A DNA stretch of 64,000 bases. Source: RYN-230 sp963760405 (GTDB taxonomy: Bacteria > Actinomycetota > Actinomycetes > Streptosporangiales > Streptosporangiaceae). The stretch lies in assembly GCA_963760405.1 (NCBI GenBank), contig CAVXCV010000006.1, forward strand, positions 1-64,000, read 5' to 3'. The notes under the pieces were generated by a model. It searched no databases and was not told the origin of the DNA. It saw only the letters and a list, made by a program, of their open reading frames with translations. Below are positions 8,266 to 16,878 of this stretch, one piece after another; position 1 is the first letter of the stretch; each line of letters starts with the position of its first letter. A program made the position numbers and the translations under genes.

Positions 8266-9276
8266 TCAGTCCGGGGGCTGGCCGCCCGGCTCCTGCCACT
8301 GGCCGTTGCGGGCCTGCCGCTGCCCGGCGGGCCGGTCGCCGACCAGGCCACCGGATCGCTCCCGGGGCTGCAGCCAGTCGCCGAACTCTGCCTCGGTCAC
8401 CTTTTCCAGCAGCCGGATATCCGCCTCGAAGTAGGGCAGCAGCGCCTGCCGCTGCTCCCAGGTGAGTGGCTGGCGCGGCCGGGCGTCCCGCTGCAGCACC
8501 CGCTCCAGCGGGGCGGTCAGCGCGGTGCCGGCCGTCCCCGGCAGGTGCTTGCCCACGGCTGTGGCCGCCCGGAGCAGCTGGGCCACGGTCCGGTGCCCGG
8601 GCGACTGGACCGGGTGCGCGGTCACGTTCTCCCGCGGCACCTCGGTGACGACGCCCTGCGGCACGCCGAGGAACGCGCAGATCTGGTCCAGCGTCTGCAC
8701 CGGGGCGTCGACCAGCTCGCGGTACCGGAGCACCAGTACCTGTTCCCGGGGAAACAGCCGGTACAGATGCTCGAGCTGCTCGCCGTACCGGCCGAGCCGG
8801 GTGTAGTGCCAGAAGTCGGCCCAGCCCGCCGCCACCCGGCGGTCCTCGTCCGCGCACGCCGTGACGACGTCCCCGATCGGCTCCAGCCCGGCCGACCACA
8901 GATGGGTCCAGTTGGAGTGGGCCCGCTCCACCGGGTCGCGGAGCATCGCGATCAGCCGGGTATCCGGGATCAGCTCGCGGATGCGGCGCTGTGCGCCGCG
9001 ATCGTAGAGGTAGAACGGGGTGGACTCGCCGCGCAGCAGGCCAGCCGTGGCGGGCGCGAACAGCGCCTCGTAGTCCGCCCGCCGCCAGATGTGCTCGCGC
9101 CAGGTCCGGATGTCCCCCGGGCCGCCGCCCCGGGCCGGTGGCGGCCCGTCGGTCAGGAAGAACTTGGGTTCCTTGACCGGCGACATGTACAGCGCAGGAT
9201 GCCGGGCCAGCGCGGCATGCAGCGCCGTGGTGCCTGCTTTCGGGGCTCCGATGATCAGGAAATCCGGCAGAGGCAT
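8266..9276 (-). CDS. PAPS-dependent sulfotransferase family protein
   Basis: Transfers sulfate from PAPS to a hydroxyl or amine acceptor that is not known here. The 5'-phosphosulfate loop GAPKAGTTALHAAL lies near residue 10 and the 3'-phosphate site LRDPVERAHSNWTH in the middle, both diagnostic of the Sulfotransfer family. The frame extends to 9309, but the start MPLPDFLIIG at 9276 is favoured because GGAGGAG lies a few bases upstream and the family fold begins directly after it. The protein is about 336 residues. It is monocistronic, convergent with the beta-propeller gene, with a strong dyad in its upstream region. Confidence 0.85.
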   Translation of the reverse strand: MPLPDFLIIGAPKAGTTALHAALARHPALYMSPVKEPKFFLTDGPPPARGGGPGDIRTWREHIWRRADYEALFAPATAGLLRGESTPFYLYDRGAQRRIRELIPDTRLIAMLRDPVERAHSNWTHLWSAGLEPIGDVVTACADEDRRVAAGWADFWHYTRLGRYGEQLEHLYRLFPREQVLVLRYRELVDAPVQTLDQICAFLGVPQGVVTEVPRENVTAHPVQSPGHRTVAQLLRAATAVGKHLPGTAGTALTAPLERVLQRDARPRQPLTWEQRQALLPYFEADIRLLEKVTEAEFGDWLQPRERSGGLVGDRPAGQRQARNGQWQEPGGQPPD

Positions 9277-9322
9277 TGGCTCCTCCGGGTGCGAGGTGCG
9301 CGCGCGCACCGGGCTGACTGCG

Positions 9323-9348
9323 GCTGATCGGGAATTATCCCGATCAGC
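9323..9348. promoter_or_regulatory. Perfect inverted repeat upstream of the sulfotransferase gene
   Basis: GCTGATCGGGA (9323-9333) and TCCCGATCAGC (9338-9348) are perfect 11-bp arms around a four-base AT spacer. It lies about 47 bases upstream of the sulfotransferase ATG, suiting an operator or a 5'-UTR hairpin. Confidence 0.6.
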
Positions 9349-9591
9349 TTAGTAGGTTATGCCCACTCCGGGCCTGGTCAATGCCGCTCTTCGCAGCCAG
9401 TGCCCACCAGGCCGGGTGAGGTCCGCCACATCGGGCGGGCTCGCAGGTAGGTCCCCCTTCCCCGTGGGCCCGGGATTACACACCGGTCAGGCCGGGCCAG
9501 GCATTGACACCGGGGCCCGGAATGCGCTGGGGTTCGAGTTGTGAACTGCGGTTCGTAATGTGGACACACACTCAGCGAAGAGGTGGCGTAC

Positions 9592-10404
9592 ATGGGTACC
9601 TGGGATGCAATGTCCTACGAGGGGAAAGACACCATCCTGCGGGTCGTCCGGGAGGAGGCGGAGCGCTTCATCGAGCTGGCCAGCAGGCCCGGCGCCTGGC
9701 AGGCCCCGACCGCCTGCGAGGACTGGGCGGTCCGTGACGTGGTCGGTCACCTGGTGGACACCATCGAGGGATACTTCGAGTCGTTCGAGACGGCGCGGGC
9801 CGGCCGGGACGCCACTCCCCACCCCCTGACCGGCATGCACGAGCGCGCCGGGCAGCAGGCGACCCGGTTCCGGGAGGCATCCCAGGAGGAGATGCTGAGC
9901 AGGCTGCGCAACGACTTGGACAAGCTGATGGGCATCCTGGAGCCGCTGAGCGCGGACGAGTGGACCGGCTTCATCGTCCCGCATCCCTACATGGGCCCGG
10001 TACCCGCGTTCTTCTACGCGGCCGGCCAGCTGATGGACTACGCCGTGCACTCCTGGGACATCCGGCAGGGCACCGGCCGCGCGCACGGCCTGTCCGGGGA
10101 TGCGGCGGACCTGCTGGTGCCGTTCATGTTCATCCTCTGGCAGTCCACCATCAAGCAGGACGCCGACCTGACCCCGTTCAGCCTCGGCGTCACGGTCACC
10201 GGCCGGAACGCCGGGAACTACCGGATCGACGTGTCGGACAAGGGCATGACCTACGAGCAGGGCGACCTGTCCGGCCTGCCCACGGTTATCGACTTCGACG
10301 CGGGGAGCCTGGTGCTCACCACGTTCGGCCGCAGCAACGCCGGCACGGTCCGCGGCGACCAGGAGATCGCCGACCGCTACCTGAACCTGTTCTTCCGGAT
10401 CTGA
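9592..10404 (+). CDS. Maleylpyruvate isomerase family (DinB-like) mycothiol-dependent enzyme
   Basis: The N-terminal four-helix metal-binding domain is recognisable: TACEDWAVRDVVGHLVDT carries the first metal His, and the later YAVHSWDIRQG carries the second His and conserved Trp-Asp. The C-terminal part (about 190-270) is a beta-rich SCP2-like domain. Proteins of this family use mycothiol as cofactor or thiol substrate; the reaction of this member is unknown. GTG at 9583 is possible, but ATG at 9592 has AGAGG nine bases upstream. It stands alone, followed by a hairpin terminator. A second family member lies at 15110. Confidence 0.75.
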   Translation: MGTWDAMSYEGKDTILRVVREEAERFIELASRPGAWQAPTACEDWAVRDVVGHLVDTIEGYFESFETARAGRDATPHPLTGMHERAGQQATRFREASQEEMLSRLRNDLDKLMGILEPLSADEWTGFIVPHPYMGPVPAFFYAAGQLMDYAVHSWDIRQGTGRAHGLSGDAADLLVPFMFILWQSTIKQDADLTPFSLGVTVTGRNAGNYRIDVSDKGMTYEQGDLSGLPTVIDFDAGSLVLTTFGRSNAGTVRGDQEIADRYLNLFFRI

Positions 10405-10418
10405 CCGGGCCGGCCCTC

Positions 10419-10457
10419 CCCCGCCTGGCTGGCGGTGTGCAGGCTGGCCAGGCGGGG
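10419..10457 (+). terminator. Hairpin terminator
   Basis: CCCCGCCTGGC (10419-10429) pairs with GCCAGGCGGGG (10447-10457) across a 17-base loop, just after the preceding stop codon at 10404. Confidence 0.6.
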
Positions 10458-10496
10458 TACGGGCAGGTTGACCGCTAGCGAGGGAGCCGGGCCGGG

Positions 10497-10754
10497 ATGG
10501 ACGCCGCGACACTGCATGACCTGCTGGAGCCCGTCATCGGCAAGCCGGGATCGCTCTCCGTGCTCGTCCGCAGAGTCGGCCAGGTCGCCTTCCCGACCGA
10601 GGGGAACCGGAAGCTGACCGGGGTGGAGGTCCGCCCGGACGGCCTGGTCCGCCTGGAGCGGGCGGACGGCTGGGTCATCATCGAGCCAGCCGAGGTCGCG
10701 GCCGTGGCGTGGCACGGCGAGCCGGACAGCGACCGCCCTGGGCAGTTCCTCTGA
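10497..10754 (+). CDS. Small hypothetical protein, 85 residues
   Basis: I do not recognise this protein. It is 85 residues, soluble, with predicted alternating strands (SLSVLVRRVGQVAFPTEG, VEVRPDGLVRLERADGWVII) that resemble a small beta-barrel. A GAGGGAG lies about 14 bases before the ATG. It ends one base from the stop of the convergent acyl-CoA ligase gene. High-GC third positions support coding. Confidence 0.55.
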   Translation: MDAATLHDLLEPVIGKPGSLSVLVRRVGQVAFPTEGNRKLTGVEVRPDGLVRLERADGWVIIEPAEVAAVAWHGEPDSDRPGQFL

Positions 10755-10755
10755 C

Positions 10756-12321
10756 TTACCCCCGGGCCGGCTCGGCGTCGTACTCGCCGGGCGGATGGCC
10801 CTGGGGCAGCCGGTGCTTGGCCACCCGCGCGGTGGGGGTCCGCGGCAGCTGGTCGATGAGCTGCCAGTAGCGGGGCACCTTGAACGCAGCCAGCTGGGTC
10901 GAGGCGTACTCCCGCAGCCCGGCGAAGTCCGGCTGGCGGCCGGGCGCGGCTACCACGAACGCCTTCACCTCTTCTTCGGACAGTTCCGAGGGCACCCCGA
11001 CCACCGCGCTTTCCAGCACGTCCGGGTGGGCGTCCAGGACTTCCTCCACCTCGGCCGGGGAGAGGTTCTCACCGCGGCGGCGGAGTACCTCCTTCTTCCG
11101 GGCCACGAACGTGTACGTGCCACCGGGATCCACGGTCACCAGGTCCCCGGTGTGCAGCCAGCCGCCGGTGAACGCCTGGGCCGTCTCCTCGGGCATCCCC
11201 CAGTACCCGCGGGTCAGCACCGGGTTGCGCAGCAGCAGCTCTCCGGTGCCGCCCGGGCCGACCTCATGGCCATCGTCGTCTACCACCCGGGCGTGGTTGA
11301 TCACGCCCAGCGCCGGATGCTGGCGCACCGTGCCGAGGGTGCCGAATGGCCGGCTGCCGTGCGCCCAGATCAGCCCGTACGGGCTTTCCGACATCGCGTA
11401 GCCGACCACGATCCGCAGGCCGAACCGGCGCTCGATCTCCTCCTGCCGGTCCTGGGCAGGCGCCGGGCCGGTGTAGCAGAGCCGCAGCGGGGTGTCCGCG
11501 TCGCCGGGCCGCGGCGGCTGGCGCATCAGTATTTCCAGCATCGCCCCGATCGCGTTGAACTCGGTCGCGCCGTGCCTGCGTGCGGCATCCAGGAAGCCGC
11601 TGGCGGAGAACCGGGGCAGCAGGATCAGCCCGGCCCCGCAGGCCAGCGAGCCCATCATCGAGTAGGCCGGGGCGTTGATGTGGAACAGCGGCAGCGACGT
11701 CATCAGCCGGTCCGCACTGGTCAGCCCCATCCAGTACGGGAAGCCCTCACCGGCCAGCACGTAGGCCCGGTGGGTCTGCATGACCAGCTTGGACCGGCCC
11801 GTGGTGCCCGACGTCGGGATCAGCACCGCGAGGTCATCCGGGGCCACGCCGTGCCCCAGCGCCTGCTCCCCGGCCGGGCCGGCCGCGGTGCCGCTGGCCC
11901 AGTCCCGGGTCAGCTCGCCAGCGTCCAGCACACCCAGCGGCGGGACCCCGAACGCCGCCGCGCGGACCAGCGGGGCCAGCCCCTGGTCGGTGATCAGCGC
12001 CCGGGGCTGGGTCTGCCCGGCCAGCCCGGCCAGTTCCGCGGGCGCGCTGCGCGGGTTGACCGACACGGTGACCGCGCCCAGCGACGCCAGGGCCAGCCAG
12101 CAGATCAGGTACGGCGGGGTGGTCCGGGCGGTGACCATGACCAGGTCACCGTGGCCGACCCCGGCGTCGCGGAGCAGCCGGGCAGTCCGGGCCACCTGGG
12201 CCAGGGCGGCGCCGAAGCTCAGCGAGCCGTCGTCCGACCGGACCCAGATGCCGTCCGGGTCACGGGCCGCCGCGTCGCGGAGGACGTCCGGGATGGTCCT
12301 GCTGGGCACGTCATCAGGCAC
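10756..12321 (-). CDS. Adenylate-forming acyl-CoA ligase (AMP-binding family)
   Basis: Activates a carboxylic acid as acyl-AMP and then loads CoA. 521 residues, the usual size. The P-loop IPTSGTTGRSK is at residues 168-178, followed by the aryl/acyl-binding core and the hinge region GGWLHTGDLVTVD. The C-terminal lid contains RRRGENLSPAEVEEVLDAHP. Closest in style to CaiC-type or medium/long-chain ligases; the substrate is not known. In the A10 motif (LPRTPTARVAKHRL) the catalytic Lys position that usually reads GK or QK appears as Arg, so the adenylation half-reaction may be altered. It is transcribed alone; upstream lies about 200 bp with no clear gene. Confidence 0.85.
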   Translation of the reverse strand: MPDDVPSRTIPDVLRDAAARDPDGIWVRSDDGSLSFGAALAQVARTARLLRDAGVGHGDLVMVTARTTPPYLICWLALASLGAVTVSVNPRSAPAELAGLAGQTQPRALITDQGLAPLVRAAAFGVPPLGVLDAGELTRDWASGTAAGPAGEQALGHGVAPDDLAVLIPTSGTTGRSKLVMQTHRAYVLAGEGFPYWMGLTSADRLMTSLPLFHINAPAYSMMGSLACGAGLILLPRFSASGFLDAARRHGATEFNAIGAMLEILMRQPPRPGDADTPLRLCYTGPAPAQDRQEEIERRFGLRIVVGYAMSESPYGLIWAHGSRPFGTLGTVRQHPALGVINHARVVDDDGHEVGPGGTGELLLRNPVLTRGYWGMPEETAQAFTGGWLHTGDLVTVDPGGTYTFVARKKEVLRRRGENLSPAEVEEVLDAHPDVLESAVVGVPSELSEEEVKAFVVAAPGRQPDFAGLREYASTQLAAFKVPRYWQLIDQLPRTPTARVAKHRLPQGHPPGEYDAEPARG

Positions 12322-12529
12322 TCCTGCATCCTAGGCCGGGCCTGCGGCTGGGCCGGGGCGTCACCCCTGGCCGGCCGGGCGGGCGCCGCCTCCTGGGACG
12401 GCATGGAGTTGACCTTCGGCAGCGGGTACGGGATGCCCACGTCGAGCGGGCCGGCCACGGGGAACAGCCGCGGCGCGGGCCAGTACACCGGCATGGTTAC
12501 CGTTGCTGCTGTTAACAAGGCCAGGCGGC

Positions 12530-12841
12530 TCAGCCCGGTGCTGGGTGATCGCCGTTCGGGGCGGCTTCCGTGGCCTGGCCGGCCCTGCGCACCAGCTCGG
12601 TCAGGGCGGACAGCTCGGCGGCGAGCGCCGCTCGGCCCGGCCGGGTGATCCGCACCCAGGTCCGCGGGCGGCGGCCCTCGTACCCCTTTTCCACCTGGAC
12701 CAGCCCGGCCTCCTCGAGCACCGTGAGGTGGCGGGACAGGTTGCCGGGGGTCAGGTTGAGGGCGTCGCGCAGGTAGCCGAAATCGGCCCGGTGCGCTTCC
12801 GCGGTGATGGTCAGGATGCCGAGCCGGTGCCGCTGGTGCAC
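12530..12841 (-). CDS. Winged-helix transcriptional regulator (HTH_27/MarR-like)
   Basis: About 103 residues. The recognition helix region LRDALNLTPGNLSRHLTVLE and the wing VEKGYEGRRPRTWVRITRPG match single-domain winged-helix regulators that often control a linked membrane protein gene. The GTG at 12841 is the first clear start. The frame is open further upstream through HPTSELDETVHQR, which looks like true family N-terminus, so a CTG start or translation coupled to the upstream gene (stop about 50 bases away) is possible. It lies directly downstream of the low-complexity membrane protein gene on the same strand. Confidence 0.8.
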   Translation of the reverse strand: MHQRHRLGILTITAEAHRADFGYLRDALNLTPGNLSRHLTVLEEAGLVQVEKGYEGRRPRTWVRITRPGRAALAAELSALTELVRRAGQATEAAPNGDHPAPG

Positions 12842-12890
12842 CGTCTCATCCAGCTCGCTGGTCGGGTGCGCGGCGGGGGTGCCACGGGGT

Positions 12891-13901
12891 TCAGGGGGCC
12901 GGGGTGGCGGGCGGGCTGGTACCGAGCTGGCCGCCCGCGGTGGGCGTCGGCGTGGCCGTGGCCGATGCGGTCGCAGAGCTGGTGGCGGAGGGCAGCGCGG
13001 ACGGGCTCACCGAGGCCGGGCCGGACGGGCTGGCCCGGCCGGGCGTGCTGGCCTGGCTGGACGCGGAGGTACCCGGGCTGGGCGCCCCCTTCGTGGGGCT
13101 GGAGTTGTGGCCGGCCACCGCGTCGCCCACGGAGGTGCCGGAGGCCTTGCGGTGCCAGACCACCGCCTCCAGCGGCTTGCCGACGCCGAGCTCGAAGATG
13201 GTGATGGCCGCCACCACCACGGCGAAGCAAGCTGCTGCGGCGCCGCTGTAGGCCAGCCAGCGCCGCTGGCCGAGCCAGGCGGTGCGCCCGCTGCTGTCAT
13301 CCGTGCGGCTGTCCTGGGCATGATCACGGTCCAGCGCTCCGTTACCGTGCGGGGCCGCGCTGGCCTGGGTGACGGTGTCCGGGGCCGTGCCGTTCGGGGC
13401 CGTACTGTTCGGGGCCGTGCTGTTCGGGGCCGTGCTGTTCGGGGCGGCGCTGGCCTGGGCCGAGGCGCGTTGCGCGGGGAGGATCTGGGTCGCCTCATCG
13501 TTCTGCGCCGAGGCGGCCCGATACCGGCCGTAGCGGGCTGCGGCTTCCTCCCGGGTGACAGCGCTGCCCTGGCCGACCTGGCCGACCTGGCCGGCCTGGC
13601 TGGCCACGCTGGCCTGGCTGGCCGCGCTGTTGTTCGCCGCCCGGCTGTTGGTGGCATTGTGCTGGCCGTGGTTCGTGGCCCAGGTCTTGACCATCGCCGC
13701 CTGGCGCAGCTTGTCCTGTGATCTGCCCAGGTAGTGCTTGTAGATCTCGGTCCCCATGGTGCTGGCGAGGCTGCCCACGGCCGCGCCGAAAAGTGTGCCG
13801 CCGACCCCGAGATAGGACGCGGCGACCGCACCGGTGAGAGTGGCCAAGACGCTGGCGATGACCTGGGTGCTGCTCAGGTCGAAACGCCGCGGCCGGGTCA
13901 T
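12891..13901 (-). CDS. Low-complexity membrane protein
   Basis: 336 residues. The start is set by AGGAGG seven bases before ATG 13901. The N-terminal part has two short hydrophobic stretches (STQVIASVLATLTGAVAASY and LFGAAVGSLASTMG, glycine-zipper-like). A central Ala/Gln/Asn/Ser stretch follows, with four near-identical APNST-type repeats. A single strong TM helix (AYSGAAAACFAVVVAAITIF) is followed by a long Ser/Thr/Pro/Ala tail that is probably extracellular. I recognise no enzyme domain. The gene precedes the winged-helix regulator in the same direction, a pair often seen in actinobacteria. The frame continues upstream of 13901 only as an antisense shadow of the D-amino-acid oxidase gene. 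Confidence 0.65.
   Translation of the reverse strand: MTRPRRFDLSSTQVIASVLATLTGAVAASYLGVGGTLFGAAVGSLASTMGTEIYKHYLGRSQDKLRQAAMVKTWATNHGQHNATNSRAANNSAASQASVASQAGQVGQVGQGSAVTREEAAARYGRYRAASAQNDEATQILPAQRASAQASAAPNSTAPNSTAPNSTAPNGTAPDTVTQASAAPHGNGALDRDHAQDSRTDDSSGRTAWLGQRRWLAYSGAAAACFAVVVAAITIFELGVGKPLEAVVWHRKASGTSVGDAVAGHNSSPTKGAPSPGTSASSQASTPGRASPSGPASVSPSALPSATSSATASATATPTPTAGGQLGTSPPATPAP
13379..13445. repeat. 15-bp coding tandem repeat
   Basis: Four near-identical 15-base units (core GTTCGGGGCCGTGCT) encode consecutive Ala-Pro-Asn-Ser/Gly-Thr repeats in the membrane protein on the minus strand. In-frame length keeps the gene open when copies change. Confidence 0.7.
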
Positions 13902-14108
13902 GCGTAACCTCCTCTTCCCCTGGACTGTCCCCCGGCCATGACGGAAACCATGGCTGCGTTCGGGGGGATGACAGCGACGGCTGTCCTGCCCGAGCTTATG
14001 CGCGGTGTCCCGGCAGGCAAGCCCCTGCGCCCGGGGATGGGGTGTCGCGTTGGTCACTGGCACGCCAGTGCCCGGGGAAACCCGGGATCCGGGCGCTACG
14101 GTCGAGGG

Positions 14109-15113
14109 GTGACACAGCGCCCACTGGATGTTCTGGTGATCGGGTCGGGTGTGGCCGGGCTGACCACCGCCGTCTGCCTGGCCGAGGCCGGACGGTCGGT
14201 AGCCATCCGCACCGAGCGGCGGCACCGCCAGACCACGTCGTCGGTAGCGGGCGCCATCTGGGGGCCGCACCTGGTGGAGCGGAGCGACCGGGTGACCCGC
14301 TGGTGCGCGGAGACGCTCGCGGACTTCCTCGACCTCGCCCGTGACCCGGCGGCCGGTATCCGGCTGGTGAGCGGCATCGAGGCCTGCCGCGGTGAGCCCA
14401 GCGACCCGGGCCTGGCCGCCCCGCTCGGCAACGTCACCGCCGCTGATCCGGCCGCCCTGCCCGCCGGGTTCGCCGCTGGCTGGCGGTATACCGCGCCCGT
14501 GCTGTCCATGCCGGTCTACCTGGACTACCTGCTGGCCCGGTTCGAGCGGGCGGGCGGCCGCCTGGAGGAGGCCCTGGTGACGTCGCTGGCCGGGGCGATC
14601 GAGGAGACGACCGCCCCGGTCATCGTGAACTGCTCCGGCGTCGGCGCGCATCACCTGGTGCCGGACCCCGCGGTGATCCCGTACCGCGGCCAGGTGGTGA
14701 TCGCCGACAACCCGGGCATCACCGAGTTCTTCATCGGGCACAGCGACGGCGAGGCCGAGCTTATCTACGTGTTCCCGCACGGCGACCGGGTGGTGCTCGG
14801 CGGCACCGAGGTGGCCGGGGACTGGTCACTGGAGCCTGATCCGCAGACCGCCAAACGGATTCTCCGCGACTGCGCCACGGTCGATCCCCGGCTGGCGTCC
14901 GGCCGGGTCCGGGAGCACCGGGTCGGGCTGCGCCCGGTCCGGCCGCTGGTCCGGCTGGAGGCCGAGCCCGCCGCCCGCCACACCGGCCAGGATGCCGACG
15001 ACGGGCGGCTGCTCGTGCACAACTACGGCCACGGCGGCGGGGGCGTCACCCTGTCCTGGGGCTGCGCCCGCCAAGCCGCCCGGCTGGCCGGCGCCCAGCT
15101 GCCCAGCGGCTAG
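14109..15113 (+). CDS. D-amino-acid oxidase (DAO family FAD enzyme)
   Basis: Oxidative deamination of D-amino acids to keto acids, ammonia and H2O2. 334 residues. The N-terminal dinucleotide fold DVLVIGSGVAGLTTAVCLAEAG binds FAD, and the C-terminal motif HNYGHGGGGVTLSWG is the DAO signature. Arg and Tyr residues expected for carboxylate binding are plausible within VREHRVGLRPVRP. The start is taken as GTG 14109 because the FAD fold begins a few residues later; the frame itself is open to 13938. It is convergent with the next gene, and the two stop codons share a CTAG tetramer. Confidence 0.88.
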   Translation: MTQRPLDVLVIGSGVAGLTTAVCLAEAGRSVAIRTERRHRQTTSSVAGAIWGPHLVERSDRVTRWCAETLADFLDLARDPAAGIRLVSGIEACRGEPSDPGLAAPLGNVTAADPAALPAGFAAGWRYTAPVLSMPVYLDYLLARFERAGGRLEEALVTSLAGAIEETTAPVIVNCSGVGAHHLVPDPAVIPYRGQVVIADNPGITEFFIGHSDGEAELIYVFPHGDRVVLGGTEVAGDWSLEPDPQTAKRILRDCATVDPRLASGRVREHRVGLRPVRPLVRLEAEPAARHTGQDADDGRLLVHNYGHGGGGVTLSWGCARQAARLAGAQLPSG

Positions 15114-15883
15114 AAGCCTGGGAAGATCTTGCGGAGCCGGTCGAGGTCGATCCCGTCGGCCGACAGCGGCGGGGTGTGCTCGGGGTCCAGCCGCCCGTAG
15201 ACCAGTCGCATCAGCGCCTCAGCAGGCAGCCGGAGCCCGCCGTCGGTCTCCTGCCCTGGCGCCCAGTCCGAGATTGTCACCGAGTCGGCGATGTCGAGCA
15301 GGTAGTCGCGATCGGGGCTGGTGGTGCGGACGCGCAGCCGTACCGAGTCGCCGGCCGGCTTCCCGGCGAACCGCAGCAGCCGGGGCAGGGTGTCCAGCAG
15401 CAGCACGACCGCGTCCGGCGACAGGGTGGCCGCCGGGTCGATGCTGACCGCGACATCCCAGGTATGCGGGGTATGCTCACCGAGCCGCAACCCGACCAGG
15501 CCGGCCGCGTCCAGCTGCAGGCCGAAGAAGTCAACGCTGATCGAGTCCAGTTCGGCCGGGCTGAGCTGCTCCAGCCGCCGGACATACTCCTCGTCATGCG
15601 CCAGGCATTCGGCCGCCTGCTCCCCCGGGGTCCGGTTGTTCCACACGTCCCAGATCGCCGGGAACGCCTCCCGGTCCAGCTCACCGCCGGTCAGCGCCGA
15701 CGTCAGCAGCAGCGCGCTGATCTCGGCGCCGCTGCCGATGTGCGACAGCACCTGGGCCACGCTCCATTCGGAGTCGTAAGACTGCTGCTGCAACTGCTCC
15801 GGGCTGAGCGACTGGACCAGCGAGGCGAGCCGGTCGTGCGAGCTGCGCAGCGCACTGATCCAGGGCTGGGGGTCTGAACTCAT
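15110..15883 (-). CDS. Maleylpyruvate isomerase family mycothiol-dependent enzyme
   Basis: 257 residues. The N-terminal DinB/MDMPI domain has YDSEWSVAQVLSHIGSGAEI, with the first metal-binding His, and GEHTPHTWDVAVSIDP, with the second His and conserved Trp-Asp. The C-terminal half is a variable substrate domain. The family uses mycothiol; the reaction here is unknown. It is the second member in the window but shares only the fold motifs with the one at 9592. Its stop codon overlaps that of the D-amino-acid oxidase on the other strand. Divergently transcribed from the F420-type oxidoreductase, 59 bases apart, so the two share one promoter region. Confidence 0.75.
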   Translation of the reverse strand: MSSDPQPWISALRSSHDRLASLVQSLSPEQLQQQSYDSEWSVAQVLSHIGSGAEISALLLTSALTGGELDREAFPAIWDVWNNRTPGEQAAECLAHDEEYVRRLEQLSPAELDSISVDFFGLQLDAAGLVGLRLGEHTPHTWDVAVSIDPAATLSPDAVVLLLDTLPRLLRFAGKPAGDSVRLRVRTTSPDRDYLLDIADSVTISDWAPGQETDGGLRLPAEALMRLVYGRLDPEHTPPLSADGIDLDRLRKIFPGF

Positions 15884-15942
15884 GATCTCTCCGTTCGGCT
15901 GGGCTCGTGCGGGCGTGCCCCGCAGACCCTAGGCTGGGGGGA

Positions 15943-16878
15943 ATGAAGATCGGTTTTGGCGCCCCCGTGTCGGGCGCATGGGCCACCCCGGACAACCTCG
16001 CTTCCTTTGCCGCCAGCGCGGAAGGCGCTGGTTACGCCTCGCTCTGGACCTTCCAGCGGCTGCTGGTGCCTGAGGGTTCCGCGATGGAGCCGGTTTATCA
16101 CAGCGTGCTGGACCCTATGGTGGCACTCGGCTACCTGGCCGCCGTGACCCAGCGGATCCGGCTCGCCGTCGCCGTGGTCAACGCGCCCTATCTGGCCCCC
16201 GGCTACCTGGCCAAGCAGGCGGCCACGGTGGACGTACTGTCCCGCGGCCGCCTTGAGCTGGGCCTGGGCATCGGCTGGCTGCCGGAGGAATTCATCGTGG
16301 CCGGCGCCACCATGGCCCGCCGCGGCGCGCGTACCGCGGAGTACATCGAGGTGCTGCACCGCGCCTGGGCGGACGGGCTGAGCGAGTTCCATGGCGAGTT
16401 CTACGAGCTGCCCCGGGGCTGGATGGCGCCGAATCCGGTGCAGCGGCCCGGGCCGCCGATCCTGCTCGGCGGGATCGCCCCGGCCGCGTTGCGGCGCGCG
16501 GGGCGGCTCGCGGCGGGCTGGGTGACCTCCAGTCGCACCGACCTGTCCCGGATCGGCGAGGGGATCGCGCAGGTCCGCGAGGCCGCAGCCGAGGCCGGGC
16601 GGGACCCGGAGTCGGTCCGCATCATCTGCCGCGGGGTGGTCCGGGCGGGTGAGCCGGTGCGGATCCCGGAGGGCGGCGGCCGGCGGCTGCTGACCGGCAG
16701 CTACGACGACATCCGCGGCGATGCGCAATGGCTCGCCGAGCACGGGGTGACCGAGCTGTTCTACGACCTGAACTGGGATCCGCTGGTCGGGTCGCCGGAG
16801 GCCGACCCGTTCGGCGCGGCGGCCCGGGCGGAGGAGATCCTGGACGAGCTCGCGCCGGGCAGGCAGCCCGCCGCCTGA
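15943..16878 (+). CDS. LLM-class F420-dependent oxidoreductase
   Basis: Luciferase-like TIM-barrel oxidoreductase, 311 residues. The N-terminus MKIGFGAPVSGAWATPDNL, the strand-loop GRLELGLGIGWLPEEF, and PPILLGGIAPAALRRAGRLAAGW are typical of the TIGR03619/TIGR03854-type F420 subfamily in actinobacteria. It moves hydride between F420 (or FMN) and an unknown substrate. The ATG at 15943 follows a run of six G that can serve as ribosome site; the frame is open to 15907 but lacks family sequence. Monocistronic. The 3' side enters a gene-free stretch before the low-GC island. Confidence 0.85.
   Translation: MKIGFGAPVSGAWATPDNLASFAASAEGAGYASLWTFQRLLVPEGSAMEPVYHSVLDPMVALGYLAAVTQRIRLAVAVVNAPYLAPGYLAKQAATVDVLSRGRLELGLGIGWLPEEFIVAGATMARRGARTAEYIEVLHRAWADGLSEFHGEFYELPRGWMAPNPVQRPGPPILLGGIAPAALRRAGRLAAGWVTSSRTDLSRIGEGIAQVREAAAEAGRDPESVRIICRGVVRAGEPVRIPEGGGRRLLTGSYDDIRGDAQWLAEHGVTELFYDLNWDPLVGSPEADPFGAAARAEEILDELAPGRQPAA

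Noticed and set aside
12322..12529. Minus-strand frame beginning near 12518 (MPVYWPAPRLFPVAGPLD)
   Set aside because: Reads protein-like for 40 codons but overlaps the ligase start out of frame and has no clear ribosome site; not enough to call a gene.
10795..12648. Long plus-strand frame opposite the acyl-CoA ligase
   Set aside because: Antisense shadow caused by high GC; rich in Arg, Gly and Pro with no domain motif.
13902..14780. Upstream extension of the minus-strand membrane protein frame
   Set aside because: It runs antisense through the D-amino-acid oxidase; the AGGAGG and ATG at 13901 give a clear start.
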